DNA of 64,000 bases, taken from Miscanthus floridulus. Taxonomy: Eukaryota; Streptophyta; Magnoliopsida; Poales; Poaceae. Positions 1 to 11,126 of the stretch are shown piece after piece. The notes beneath the pieces are model-generated. The model saw only the letters and a program-made list of their open reading frames with translations. It did not search any database and had not been told where the DNA came from. The position numbers were made by a program, and so were the translations under genes. The DNA lies in contig NC_089598.1 in the NCBI RefSeq assembly GCF_019320115.1, positions 30,381,069 to 30,445,068 of the forward strand, given 5' to 3'. Numbering within the stretch: the first letter of the stretch is position 1; each line of letters starts with the position of its first letter.

Positions 1-1170
1 TTGGCTGAGGGTGAGAACGACGACAGCTGGGATTGGTTCATGAAGCTTGTGAGACTAAATGTCCTCCGTTCATCTCGGAACATATGCATGATCTTAGATC
101 GGCATCATGGTCTCCTGACAGCTGTGAAAGAGCATGTAGATGGATGCCCTCCTCTTGAGCATCGATGGTGCATGAAGCACTTTGCTGCCAACATATGGAG
201 GATGCAGAAGAAAAAGGAGGTAGTGTAGAAGTTGAAGTCATTGTGTGGGTGTCGAACGAAGGAAAAGTTCGAAGACATGCTTGTGGAGTTACATAAGGTC
301 CTCAATGCTAGGGCAAAGAGTTGGCTAGAGGATCAGATGCCTCAAAGGGACAAGTGGGCTCTTGCATTCGATGCCGGAGGTCTTCGGTATGGCGTGATGA
401 CTACTAATTCTTCAGAATCATTCAATAAGGTGTTTAAGGGTATTTGTGCAGTTCCCGTGTCAGGTATTGTGGAGTACTCATTTAGGAAGTGCTACAAATA
501 CTTTGTGAATCGATGGAACATAGCAAAGTCATCCAAAAACAAATGGGGTAGAGCCAGTAGAAAACACTTGGATCTCTCGGAGACGATAGCTTCCAACCAA
601 GTGGGGGAGGCCTTTGGGCCATCAAGGTTATTCTACAATATCAGGTCAGCCGGAGGAACAAACTTAGGGGCGAGAAGTACGGTGGTAGGAATTATAGGGT
701 CGACCTTGACAAAGCGGAATGCTCTTGTAACATTTAGCAACTCTTCCATGTGCCTTGCTCGCATGACATCACAACTTGCAGATGTAGGGGTCTAGACCAC
801 GAAAGTGAAAAGTTCACGTCTCCTTTTTATCTCATGTCAAACACTCTCAAAGTGTGGGAGTCGAGCTTCGAGCCTTACCTAGATCCGACACAATGGCCCG
901 AGTACTATGGGTTGGATTATGTTCCCGACCCGGAACTTTTGAAGACAAAGAAGGGTAGAAGGAAGAAAAAGTGGCTCCAAGGAGTTATGGATGCATCAAA
1001 CGGGTATGGTGAAGATATGTATGGTTTTGGCGACTTTGATGAGGCACCGGGGAAGGTTCGTTGCTCCAAATGCCACAAAATCGGTCATACCGCTGCCACA
1101 CATAACAAGCGTAAGAATTCAAAGAAATTAAAAACACAGAACGGGAGTACTAGTGGTTCTAAGGTTAGAA
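1..1170 (+). pseudogene. MULE1 MURA-like transposase, C-terminal half, decayed
   Basis: The reading enters from outside the window. Visible parts, in order, are the end of the MULE DDE core (second acidic residue in MILDRHHGLL), the C/H motif HRWCMKH, a helical region, a SWIM zinc finger (CSC...CSH near 700-765) and a CCHC knuckle (CSKCHKIGHTAATH, near 1059-1100). It is broken by a TAG at 226-228, a frame change near 660 and a TAG inside the SWIM region near 713. The same domains in the same order occur in the transposase at 21.5-24.3 kb, and the two proteins are clearly homologous, for example NDDSWDWF against NNDSWGWF. In an intact element this protein binds the terminal repeats and catalyses excision and integration. 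The N-terminus and the left end of the element lie outside the window. Confidence 0.85.
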
Positions 1171-1289
1171 AGGTACATACATTCAAATATGTGTTGCTTA
1201 TATATTCCATGCATTTGTTCCTTTCTTTTATACCATTTAGCATGTTTCATCTACTTTTTCCATTTTGTAACGCTGTCTTATGTTTTTCA

Positions 1290-2110
1290 CAATTGCAGCA
1301 TGGTGCACCCACACTACCCCCGCACTACATGGTAAGCATTTCATTTCAACTATGCCTTCACGCAGCTTCACTTGAAAAGTACATGGTAATGATGATTATG
1401 CATGTACTCTAGGCAAATCAGCTAGCTCACCTTTCCAATGAGGCCGGAGTTTACCTTGGATGTGTAGGAGGGATTGAGAATTCATACCTTGAAGAATTTG
1501 CGAAGGTAATGCCCCTATGCCTATGTATTTTCCTACTCACCTGGAATGACATGTAACCACTTCTCATTTCACATGACCATGGTTGCAGAAGGTGTTGACA
1601 TCCTGTCAATGGATGGCTCGCAAGTTGAGTTGCATGTGAGCCGAAGATGTACAAGTGCCACCTCCTGGATCCCACCAAGGATGACAAACCCGTACAAGCC
1701 AAAGGGTGGCGATTGACAGACCGGAGAGCTCCCGTGCAAGACATAGGGATGAGGAAGACGACGACGATGGAGGTGATGATGACATCGATGATCCAACTTA
1801 TGAGCAAGATGAGCTGACAGGTTCCCAACTTGTTGATGCTCCTCGAGGTACACAAACTCAGGTGCGTGTGTCATCATCAAGTACTACATGATTTCTGATG
1901 GTCCTCTGGCGATACAAACTCCCAATGTTGTATATGTTTTGTGTAGAGTTCATCCCAACGCCCGCGATGAGGTCAAGGACAAAATGTGCGACGATGTGCC
2001 CATGACCGCTCTGACATCGACAGTCCTAATCTCCAACCAACAAATCCAGGCTACCGACGTCGTCCTCGAGAGCCTTTCATGCCTAACCCTTAATCTCAAG
2101 CATGTTTTGT
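1290..2110 (+). pseudogene. MULE1 downstream exons, acidic tail of the plus-strand unit
   Basis: After an intron-like AT-rich stretch, short open blocks continue on the plus strand. They include a block near 1412-1510 (ANQLAHLSNEAGVYLG) and an acidic block at 1706-1890 rich in Asp/Glu that contains DDPTYEQDELTGSQL. It sits where the second plus-strand unit of MULE2 ends with a similar acidic, proline-rich tail (26.4-26.85 kb). No plant-mobile-domain core is seen here, so it was lost or lies outside the window. Stops and frame changes are frequent. Exon borders are uncertain; this is read as the decayed 3' end of the element's plus-strand coding unit. Confidence 0.45.
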
Positions 2111-2434
2111 GAACTATGTGCTTCTTTTGTTGCCTATGTTGGTCATGGTACAACTATGTGGACTATGTGCTCATTTGGTGGACTATGTTTGTCGTGTGGA
2201 CTGTGTCAACTATGTGGACTAAGTTCGTCGTGTATGAACTATGTGAACTTGATGTTATATGCTACGTTGGTTGTGTATTATTTGTCAACTTGTGACCCAT
2301 GTTGGGCATCTATGAACTATTATATGGTATGTATCACGTGTCAATTGTATTTCTGTGTTAAGAAGTGTGGAAGAAAACAAAAAAAATGTTTGCAGGCCTA
2401 TTGCACTAGACATGCTGGTGCGACTGCCATGATG

Positions 2435-2815
2435 TAGCACTGTGCAAATGACTGTCACGCTAGGCTAGGCGGCATGACAAACCTGTCCCACCAGAGTTGG
2501 TGGCGTGACAAGGCTGTCACACTAGACGCAGTGGCGCGATGAGGAGGCACCCCCTAGGCAAAACCAAACTGGTAACGGGGGCTCACTAGCGCGACAGTGT
2601 CGCGCCAGCTGTAGTGGTGTGACAGCGTCATGCCACTGAGAGTGGTGTGGCAGTGTCACACCAGTGAGCCCTCAGCACCAGAGTGGTTTGGCCTGGCCGG
2701 CGTCTCCTCGTCGCGCCAACATGCCTGGCATGATAGCCTTATCGCGCCACCGACTCCGGTGCGATAGGCTTGTCGCGCCACTTAGCCTAGCGCGACAGTC
2801 CTAGAAATAACATGC
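2435..2815. repeat. Internal GC-rich dyad array of MULE1 (GTCGCGCCA-type)
   Basis: This is a dense run of variants of the half-site GTCGCGCCA and its complement TGGCGCGAC, many decayed to GTGACA or GTCACACCA. The same motif family forms the array near the element's right end (5385-5575). Here it lies between the end of the plus-strand unit and the 3' end of the minus-strand gene. It could be an internal copy of terminal-repeat sequence, the end of a nested relative, or a promoter-like block for a lost second plus-strand gene. Confidence 0.6.
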
Positions 2816-3345
2816 CCTACCAACCTGCTGCACTCTCTCGTCTCATGCATCCACATAGGTCACAAGCCACACACATGTACACACACTCTCTCCTTTCAAA
2901 ATCTTTGAGGTAGTATTAAACTTTTTGTTTGCAAAGAGATAGAGATAAGTAGAGTGCATCAAGCGTACTGTAGGAGTAGTGCATAGCCAGCAGCAGCAGC
3001 CAACAAACACTGTGGTGCGCTCTCTCTCTCTACGTCATTAAAAGTGAATTTTATTCATATAGTATTACACACCATAAGGAGTCAGACCATAACAAGTTCG
3101 AAGCATTACACACGATCAGGAGTTTGAACCATTGTTCGTACAACTCAAGGTCATCATCATCATCATCACTTACATAAGTGTTCCATCTAGCATATACAAC
3201 CACTACTACTAACACTAGTCTTCCATCTACCATGAACAAGTACTACCAAATGGCAACCCATGGCCATTTGCAAAATATGTACAGATCCTGCTGCCTTTGC
3301 ACAAAAGAAGCAGCGCTATCGTACCAGTCCTCCATCTACCATATA
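2816..3345. other. Leader-like and 3'-flank sequence of MULE1, no clear gene
   Basis: A pyrimidine-rich stretch with short CT repeats (2870-3035) resembles a transcript leader. In MULE2 the corresponding place holds a plus-strand GRF-like gene, but no such reading frame is seen here. From about 3050 the sequence probably belongs to the 3' end of the minus-strand gene, with a (TCA)n run near 3150-3170 that would encode Asp residues on the minus strand. Confidence 0.35.
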
Positions 3346-4814
3346 CAAGACCTACGTAATGCCAAACCTATTGGCATTTGCAAAATATGTAGTGCACCTT
3401 GTCAGCATCGGTTGAGAGGAAACACTACTCATTGTCCTCATCATCATGTTGTCATCGTCCTCCTCCATGGGTGCGGGGATATGGCCATCGTTCGTTGCAA
3501 CATCGGGGACTACAAGAAGGAAATAATGTCTCATTGCCAACAATTGTAAGAAGATGCACAAGTCAAAACAAATTTTGAAATCAATTACTCACATAAGCGA
3601 CGGATATGCCTGTGGAAAAAGGCCATCTCCCTCGCATCCTCGGCCTCCTTAAAGTCGTTGGCCTCCTTGTTTTGTCACCAAAAGCTCATCAACTCGGCCT
3701 CATTATTGTAATAATTCAGCTGTCGACCGGTCACTTGAGGAAAGTCCTCTAAAATCCTGTTACGGGTCTTCCATGATGGCATCTTTACCCCGTACCTCGT
3801 CCTCACCTCTATCTGCTTCTCCTCCTGCATCCAACGCTTCCAATCTTTTTTGAGAGGTGAATGTATCTTCAGCCTCTCTAGTAACTCTCCACGACCAGGG
3901 AAGTTCTCCCAATTGCATGTCCTCCCCACCTAAGCAAACACAAAGCAATGAGCAAACAAACAAGTGGCCTATGTTAATGTAGTAACTTCAACGGTTCAGT
4001 CAACTCACCCATAACTCAGACGACCCTCCATAAGCATTGCCACAGTAGTATACGTATCCTAGCTCAGACGGAACAACTCCTTCGCGAGCCTTGCTGCCAC
4101 ACTTGCACTTACACTCCGGCATCTTTATGCATGGCCATGGCTTAATGCCCGCTTCAAACTCCGCAAATTCATAGTCAGAAGGCCAGTGCGATTTAGGTCC
4201 ATAGTTGTACTCCTCAAAGTCACAAGATGGGAACCCTCTCTGCAAAAAACAAATGTTTCAAGTGTAACATTGTATGTGCAAAACACATACAAGCTTAGAG
4301 ATAGATTGCTTTCATGACAACGTACATAATCTGGCAATCCATAGCGATAGAAGGCAGCGAATGCTCCATGTTGGCTGGGAGTAGTTAGTAGCACCGACAC
4401 TCCATAGTTGCATTTAGGAGGATTGGCTAGACGGCACAAAGCAGCGACAACCTTCTCTGCCTCTGTCATTTCCGGAGGGTTCGGTGGCGGTGGAACCCAA
4501 CAAACAAATTCAGAATATGGAACGCTCTTCCAGAGGTCATAAGGAAACAACATAATCGACGGATCGAACATTTCATCGCCGTCGATCCACTGATAGAAGC
4601 TGCATCCCTCTAGGTAGGTATCAAGTGTCGGGGGACGACGCTTAAGTTGGCAACAGTAGAAAGCATGCCCAGCTGACGCGGGATGCCTTGACTGCTTCAC
4701 AAATGCCGGTAAACCATAGTAACACAACGGTGTTGGCTCTGCTGGTAAGAAAGGACCGATAGTACCATGATCCTTTGGATGGTACACGAATTGGTTGTTA
4801 TTTGGAACCGCCAT
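3346..4814 (-). CDS. MULE1 accessory gene: multi-cysteine GRF-like zinc-finger protein
   Basis: Exon 1 starts at ATG 4814 (MAVPNNNQF) and ends near 4326 before a GT donor. Exon 2 is about 4239-4009 and exon 3 starts at 3929; all junctions keep phase 0. Exon 1 carries a GRF-like pattern: C..G, then QSRHP...FYCC, then GCSFYQWIDG. Exon 2 has a second cysteine cluster (CKCKCGSKAREG...YYCG). Exon 3 is basic and Trp-rich (CNWENFPG...KKDWKRW). A TGA near 3672 interrupts exon 3, and an acidic tail (EEDDDN) follows near 3460-3530. The MULE2 region at 28.7-30.4 kb on the minus strand is clearly homologous (CFFFQWIDG, DKFDPR), so the gene travels with this MULE type. GRF fingers in other proteins bind single-stranded or structured nucleic acid; a role in transposition is inference. 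The GRF assignment rests on motif spacing read by eye. Confidence 0.6.
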
Positions 4815-5384
4815 TGAACCTATTACAGAGTAGTTGAACAAAGCAAAGTTATCAAAACATGATATGAAACCCTAGACACAACCTCATGGACTTCAAACCA
4901 TCTCTGTATATACACAGTCCAACCCATCCATACATCTAATCAATACAAATTAACTTCAAATCACAAACTTAGAGGTAACTTTATTTAGCATAGGCCAAGC
5001 TAGACACTGTCCAAATATTGCATTCAAACCCTAGAGCAGTGCCAACCACTACCAACCGTCTAACATCTAACAATGGAATCCTAATAATACGCGTGATTAG
5101 GGCAACAATGTATCAACTAACAAAGCAAAAGCCAGTATTGCACACAGCAGTCAAAACCATAGCAGTCTAGAACCATCAACCACACAAAAAAACAAAAGAG
5201 GATGAGAGAGGCATACCTCATGCACTAGACCAAAGGAACCAAAAATCCAAAACCAAACTTGATCAAAGAGAGGTAGACAATGAGAAGAAAAAGAAGAGAG
5301 AGAAAGAGGAGAACCGAGGTTCACGCCCTTCTCACATGACTGAGGGAGTGAGGGAAAGAGAGGAGAAAGCAGATAGGCCACGCG

Positions 5385-5650
5385 GCCTTATAACATCCTG
5401 TCGCGCTGGAGTCGCTAGTGCGATAGGGTGGGCCCCACGCACCGCCACGCCAAGCCACGCCAGCTCCGGTCAAACATGCACGCCACCGTGGCTTACCTTG
5501 TCGCGCCGGTGCACGTGGCGCGACAACGTGGTGCAGTCACGCTGTCTGCGCTGGCGCGACCAAAAGCGCTACCTTGTGCAATTTTTTTTAGAAGCGGTTA
5601 TTATTAAAATATTAATTAAAAAAGGATTAAAAATAAAAAAAATCCTAAAG
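5385..5650. repeat. MULE1 right terminal region with dyad array
   Basis: Between about 5385 and 5575 there are repeated TGTCGCGC/GCGCGACA half-sites, including a long dyad around 5500-5530 (cgcgccggtgcacgtggcgcg). An AT-rich stretch of about 75 bp follows, with runs of T and A (5579-5650). This matches the organisation of the MULE2 ends, where an AT-rich tip of about 65 bp is followed by a GC-rich dyad array. The left end is outside the window, so the terminal repeat and target duplication cannot be verified; the outer border near 5650 is an estimate. Confidence 0.55.
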
Positions 5651-6265
5651 CTTGACCTCCCTACTTCCCTAGCCTGACCGTCATCTTCATTTGCACGCGG
5701 CCAACGGCGGCCCGCCAACTGGCTGCTCTGCCCCTGCATTAACCTCCTTTGTTTGGCCGGCATGCCACTTCCAAGCCACCTTCTAACGCCACAGGGCGCA
5801 ACCACTCCTGAACAAGGTGAGCATCATTGGCACGAGGAGAGCATCGATTTCTTGCGCATGTAATTAGAAGATGTAGGGGGAAAAAAATCTGTCTAGGTGA
5901 TATTCTGTTGTTTTGACCCTCCTGTCAACTAAATTTTTTCATGCACTTTACTATCTCGTAGCTATATTTACACTGTCTTATTACTATATTTACAATGATT
6001 TCTGCAGAGTAATTTATTGGAGGTGTAATTTGAGGATAATACAAATATATGTCAATTTTTTTAGAAAAATTATAAATTATTTCTATAGATTGCAGATATG
6101 AAATAAGTATATGTCAAATTGTTCACAATTTTAGAACAAATTACAAATTGTTCGCATATTGCGATGGGACCCACCCTTGCCAACATTCCTTTCCTTCCCT
6201 TCCCTTCCCTTCCGTGAAATTGCGGTGCAGATCTGGTATTGCAGGCTCGAGCGCACAACCGCGGC
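5651..6265. other. No gene recognised
   Basis: A moderately GC-rich piece (5655-5830) is followed by AT-rich sequence to about 6165. Nothing with domain similarity or convincing codon bias is visible. Confidence 0.4.
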
Positions 6266-6267
6266 GT

Positions 6268-6500
6268 CCCTACCTGGCCGCAGCTCGCCGACTCGGTGCG
6301 CCGCCGCTTCGGTGCCCCGACGTGCGGGCCGGGAACAATGCGTTCGACGAGCTCATCCAACTTCAGTACACCGGCTCCATCGTGGAGTACTGGGACGAGT
6401 TCCTGAGGCTGGTGGACAGATGCGATGGCGTGACCCAGCCGCAACAGGTTGCCTTCTTCACCACCGGCCGCTGCGATCCGCTGCGCGCAGTACGCACGTC
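6268..6500 (+). pseudogene. Ty3/Gypsy gag fragment
   Basis: One frame reads a stretch typical of the plant retrotransposon gag domain: SVRRRFG, then AFDELIQLQYTGSIVEYWD, then EFLRLVDRCDG, QQVAFFTTG and DPLRA. About 75 codons are recognisable, with no LTR, protease or polymerase nearby. It is an isolated scrap of a degraded element. Family recognition is from the FDEL...GSIVEY...FLRL...PLRA pattern. Confidence 0.6.
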
Positions 6501-6629
6501 GTCGTCGTCAAGCAGCTCAGCGCCGAACCGTGCCCAAATCGGACGGCCCAGAAATCGGTTGTCCACAGCCGGAAAAATAACCGGTTGACTTTTAGCATAT
6601 CTCAAAAAAAAAGTGTGAAAGTGAGGCCG

Positions 6630-6855
6630 CGTTTGGTGCGGCTCTCGGTGCTCTAGCTCCGGTTCCCAATACACTGTGCAACAATGTTTGTACTGTAGCT
6701 GGCAAAAAAATGGCTCCATCTCCCCTAGAAATTAACTAGAAAGAAGAGGAGCTCACATTTGGAGCTTCTCCCGGCCTCCGCCAAAGTAGTGCTACAGTGC
6801 CAGAGTTGGAGCCGGAGCCAGGAGAAGCCCCTCCAAACATGCTCCGAACCTTGTT
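6630..6855. mobile_element. Possible MITE with degenerate inverted ends
   Basis: The left end (GCGTTTGG...GGCTCTC...GCTCCGG) and the inverse of the right end (ATGTTTGG...GGCTTCTC...GCTCCGG) are similar but imperfect. A short repeat (aaaaaagtgtgaaagtga type) lies outside both ends, near 6606-6626 and 6925-6946. No convincing target duplication was found. Confidence 0.35.
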
Positions 6856-7003
6856 CAGTAATGAAATTGAAAAGAAATAGCTCCGATGTGGAAAAAAGAA
6901 CATCAAACTCATGTACTGTTACTTTAAAAAAATGTGAAAGTGAAAAAAACATCAGACTACATCGTGCTGTCACTTGGTATATCTCAGACGTGTCCGAAGC
7001 TAT

Positions 7004-7025
7004 TCATTCGCACCAACAAGTTTCA

Positions 7026-7067
<42 letters not shown>

Positions 7068-8791
7068 ACCCCCAAGGGGAAGTCGGGGCAGCGCTGGACG
7101 TGTGGCACAATCTTACTGGCATCCAGCCATTGGTCCTGCCAGAGGTTGTAGTTCGGCGGCTGGAAAAAGCACGGCTCCATTGACACGTCCCGGCGGCACG
7201 GCGGATCCGGCACCACTGTGCCGTTGGCCGGCTTGTACATCACCCACGGCCTCAGGCCACCGAGCCCCTGGGCGACGTACCCGAACGTGGACTGGCTGGT
7301 GGTCACCAGCACGTCGGTCAGGCTCAGCAGGTAGATCTCGGCCCACGCCTTGGTGTCGTGCGACTTGACGCCGAAGCGCTGGTACTCCTCGTGGCTCGGC
7401 TGGTGCACGCTCACCACCTCCCCCGTGGCCGTCGCGTGCTCCCAGTACATGCTCCTGATCTTCTCCTGGTACCAGGGCTTCAGGGACGTGACGAGAACGG
7501 CTTTAGACTTCTTCTTGGCACGCGACGCTGGCAACGTCGCCGGCTCTCCCGCGGCGAGCACTTCCGGGAGCAGCTTGTGCTTCTGCGTGCACGAGGTGAT
7601 CTGCTCCAGGATCTCCGGCGAATTCGGCTGGCCACCGAAGACGCGCACCTGGATGCCGACGCGCTGCGTGGCGCCCGCGAGGTAGGCGTCGTAGTAGCGC
7701 GTGACGAGGCCCCAGACGTGGTTGTTGGGGTGGAACAGGTACCTGCCGAGATGGTGGAGCACGGCGTCGCGCTCCGGGAACATCTTGCCGAGCTCCCCTC
7801 GGAACGCTTTCGTAAGAAACAGCCCCGGCACGATGTAGTTGTCCGTGCTCATCACCAGCCACTGGACGTGCCGGAGCAGCCTCTGGTCTTCGTCCCAGAA
7901 GAAGTTCCTGTCGTGGATGCCGGCGTCGCTGTGGAGGTAGACGTACGCGAACGCGGGCAGCTGCACATCGGCGGCGGCGGCGTCTGCGCCGCCGCCGATC
8001 ACCTTGTTCTTCAGCATGTTCCCGTAGGTCTCGGCGGTGTCGATGCTGAAGTTGGCGTAGCTTGCCAGCGGGAAGCCCTCCGGCGGCAGCAGCCACGTGG
8101 CTCCGAGGAACGGCTCGCAGAACAGGTTGTCCATGTCGTTGCTGGGGTCGACGAGGACGACGCGGTCCGTGAGCAGCGCGTACAGGAAAGCCGACGCTGC
8201 GGCGAGGATCCTGTTTCCGAGGCCTTCGATGGGCACGGTGACTATGTACCTGCACTCCGGCGACGCGACGCTCTTGCCGGATTTCAGCTGCGCAAGGGCG
8301 TTGCTGTAGGCGGCGGTGCCCGGGCCGCACCGCATTTGCAGGGACTCGTGCCGCCGCAGCTTGGAGATGAGGTACGTCGAGGGTTGCCTGCCGGGGTTTC
8401 GACGGTACGTGGCGGATTGGTACCGGCTGTGGCAGGATTCTTCGTCGAAGCCGTCAACCAGTAGGCCGCCGAGAAGCCAATCGTGGCGCCGCGCTGACGA
8501 CCTCGGCTGCATGGCGAGATCGTTCGAACCTGCAAACAAGTGATCTCAGAAACAAACAGGACTAAGGATAAAGGCCAGACAACTCAGTTTACATACGTGC
8601 GAACGCATCGAATTAATTTGACCTTTGCGTAAGCCGGCCACGGCAGTCTGAATCCAAATCCCCGGTGCTCCAAAATTGCTCCCACTGAGGATGATGACGA
8701 GGAGAGGCACGGTCATCACGACGGCAGCGAGCACGGCACTGACCGCCCAGCTCCGCCGTTTGACGTTAACGTCGACCAGCAGCTTCGCCAT
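7004..8791 (-). CDS. GT37 fucosyltransferase-like, copy 1
   Basis: Type II Golgi enzyme of family GT37, probably alpha-1,2-fucosyltransferase-like on xyloglucan or arabinogalactan side chains; the acceptor cannot be told from sequence. Exon 1 is 8791-8623 (56 codons plus 1 nt) with a signal anchor near residues 15-36 (WAVSAVLAAVVMTVPLLVII). Exon 2 is 8529-7004; donor GT and acceptor AG give phase 1. Family motifs seen are [68 protein letters not shown] and [19 protein letters not shown]. Length is about 564 aa. Near the C-terminus a 40-base poly-C run (7028-7067 on the plus strand) turns the conserved end, seen in copy 2 as WGLKLVG, into polyglycine and shifts the frame to a TGA at 7004-7006. 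The original end (GLKLVGANE, stop at 7000-7002) is still present in another frame. Copy 2 and broken copy 3 follow in tandem. The catalytic part is unbroken. Confidence 0.9.
7028..7067. repeat. Poly-C run of 40 bases in GT37 copy 1 coding end
   Basis: Forty consecutive C (G on the coding strand), followed by ACCCCC. It replaces or interrupts a few codons before the conserved C-terminal GLKLVG and shifts the frame. It could be real slippage expansion or an assembly or base-calling artefact. Confidence 0.95.
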
Positions 8792-9034
8792 CTCCGCTTT
8801 TCGACGGACACTGGAGCCTCTTCAAACTACTGCAAGTACGTGCTCTGCTGTTCCCTTCGGACACCGTGCTACGCCATACCAAAATGCTTCTTGGCTGCCG
8901 GATTGGCCACGAATGTTGTGTACGTAGTATATTATTGCGAAGCAGATCAACCACAAGTCTGCAATAGCAATCTGCATGATGCAGCAACCTCGAATCTCAA
9001 GGACTAGTATACTCTCATTTTACGTTTGGAGTCC

Positions 9035-9042
9035 TATATATA
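9035..9042 (-). promoter_or_regulatory. Candidate TATA box of GT37 copy 1
   Basis: The minus strand reads TATATATAGG about 245 bp upstream of the ATG at 8791. This fits a plant core promoter with a leader of about 200 nt. No other element was recognised. Confidence 0.4.
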
Positions 9043-9199
9043 ACACTATAACAGTTTAATATGGACTTTGAGAATGCTGCTACACTTCAACATGGAGTCT
9101 ATGCAAAAGCTACATGTGAAATGTCTTCGTTACCACTAACTCTGAAAAAAAATATTGAACTCCTAGTAACAAGTCGCGATTTTTTTTTACAGTATTTTG

Positions 9200-11126
9200 T
9201 GCGAACACAAGGTTGATATGTGCCCTTGTAGTTCGTTTTGTGATGAGTGATTGTCAACGTGATCCACGACCTAGGTTGAGTTTATGAGCTAACCATGGCA
9301 TGAGTTGGGTTGTGCGACGTGTATCTTGGTTTGTGGTGTGCAAGTGTGGAACTCAAAGGCGGTGATCGCGGTGAGGTGAAGATCAAGTAGGGACGTACCG
9401 TGCCGATGGACCGGGAGTGGTGAAGGACGAACGTGAGGCTTGGACTGAGGGACCAAAAGGCCAGGTGACCAGCCACGGTGACTGACATCTGGGACATCGA
9501 CAAGCGCAAGTGTACATGGGAGTGACCGTGTTGACCGAGTCAATACGGCGGACGTGTGAGTTGAGCGGGGCTCAGGAGGACTTGGCGGACGACCAATCAA
9601 GGACGGCGGTGACATGTGTCGAGCGGCGGGGGACGCGTATAGAGTACACTACTCGCGGGCGGTTTGGGGGTTTGGGCCTCAAAACCATCGGTGGCCAGTT
9701 TCACGGGTTTGGGCCTCAAAACCCGAGCGGAGGTTCCGAGGAGGAACGAACGACACGTGGTGGCATCGAGGAGTACGCGTCGAGGCGAAGCTATCTCATG
9801 AAGGGCGCGGTGGCCGTCGGACGAAGATTATCTCGGGTTGGACCATAGTGCCCTCGGGTTAAGTGGTTCGACTCAAAAATATCTTAGGGCAAAACTGGGA
9901 TTGTGTAATAGCCCTGTTAAATAGGATGGGTGAGCTCCCATCTCCCTCACCTCTTTCATTTTGCTTCATCCTTCTCTAGGTTTTCCCCTCTCCTTAGGTT
10001 TTCTTGTGAGAGGTCCACAAATTGAATAATTTGTGTAAGAACCAAAGATTGCAGAGGGAATGGAGGCCTAACCTCCTCGTGTCCTCCGGGATTCGATTTG
10101 TGAGTTGTTCTTGTGAGTCGCGTTTGTGTTCTTCGCGTTCTTCCTTTCTCCCTTCTCTTATGTGGTTCGATTCGTCGTTTTGAGACCGTTTTGATTCGTT
10201 CCTTTTGCACTGAGATGAACTAGGACGTGAGTTGAGCCTTTCCACCGAGGGGTTTTATCTAATTCCTCACGAGTTCATAGATTAGGGTGAATCAAGCTCT
10301 AGTGTTGGAAAACCGTTGTTTTTTGGCTTCAAGTTGGGCGATGATCTCCTAGAGTTAGCTCACCTATTGCCCCATGTGGTTAAAATTTGGTTGCAATTGG
10401 TTTTGATTTGGTCGTAAATCGGGATTTTCCTTGCTTCAGGCGTTTTTCGGGCGACTTTGTTTGTGCTGATTTCGTGACTCGCGGACAGTCTGCCCCTGAC
10501 CCCCGGACAGCCCGTTGTTACTGTTCACTTCACGAGCAGAAGGTCTTCTTTTGGTCGTGTTTTGCTGCTCTGAACGCTGGATAGTCCGGGCCTTCCAGCA
10601 GACAGTCCGAGGCGGCTGCTGAAGCATGTCCAGAACTATTTCAGCAAGTTCGTTTTCTGGTGTTTGACTTGCGGACAGTCTGGGATTCAACCGCGAATAG
10701 TCCGCCGTTCTTCTTTCTGCCCAGGTCAAAACTGTTTCTCATCGTTCAGTTTTCGGGAGTTGAACGCCGGACAGTCCGGCCCTCAACTCCGGACAATCCA
10801 GGACCTGACCCACGGACAGTCCGGGCTCCCTACGGCAGACAGTCTGGGCCTGTGTAGATTGTGTTGTTTTCTCTCGTTCTTTCGAGCACTTGTTTCTATC
10901 TGTTCTTGGTTGATCCGTTGTATCGTTGGTCATCGCCAAAGGTCCCGAGCCATCCGTTGGCTTCTGATCATCCGTTCTCTAGTGCCTTTGCTCTTGGATC
11001 ATGATTTTGGGACAGTGGCTTAAAGTTTCGAAAGAAATTTGAGGCTCCCATTCACCCCCTCTGGTCGCTGTTTTTTGTCCTTTATTTTGGTCGGTGGCTT
11101 TGTCTCCTTAGCGTTGGGATGCACTA
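9200..11126 (+). mobile_element. Sirevirus-like Copia LTR, solo or remnant
   Basis: The 10.46-10.86 kb part has a cluster of CGGACAGTC-type half-sites and full dyads such as gacagtccgg and cggacagtccggg. Clusters of this kind are typical of Sirevirus LTRs. The end has the usual CACCCCCTCTGGTC block (11053 region), and the middle carries CT-rich leader sequence (9940-10000). No tRNA-primer site follows and no coding region adjoins, so it is a solo LTR or a truncated end. The outer borders are estimates; no target duplication could be assigned. Confidence 0.55.

Noticed and set aside
7358..8464. Long plus-strand open frame (about 368 codons) opposite GT37 copy 1
   Set aside because: It is the antisense shadow of a GC-rich coding exon; the minus-strand frame has family motifs and a matching signal-anchor exon.
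9510..9862. Two overlapping plus-strand frames of 82-112 codons
   Set aside because: They lie in sequence with LTR features (leader, dyad cluster downstream) and have no similarity to known proteins.
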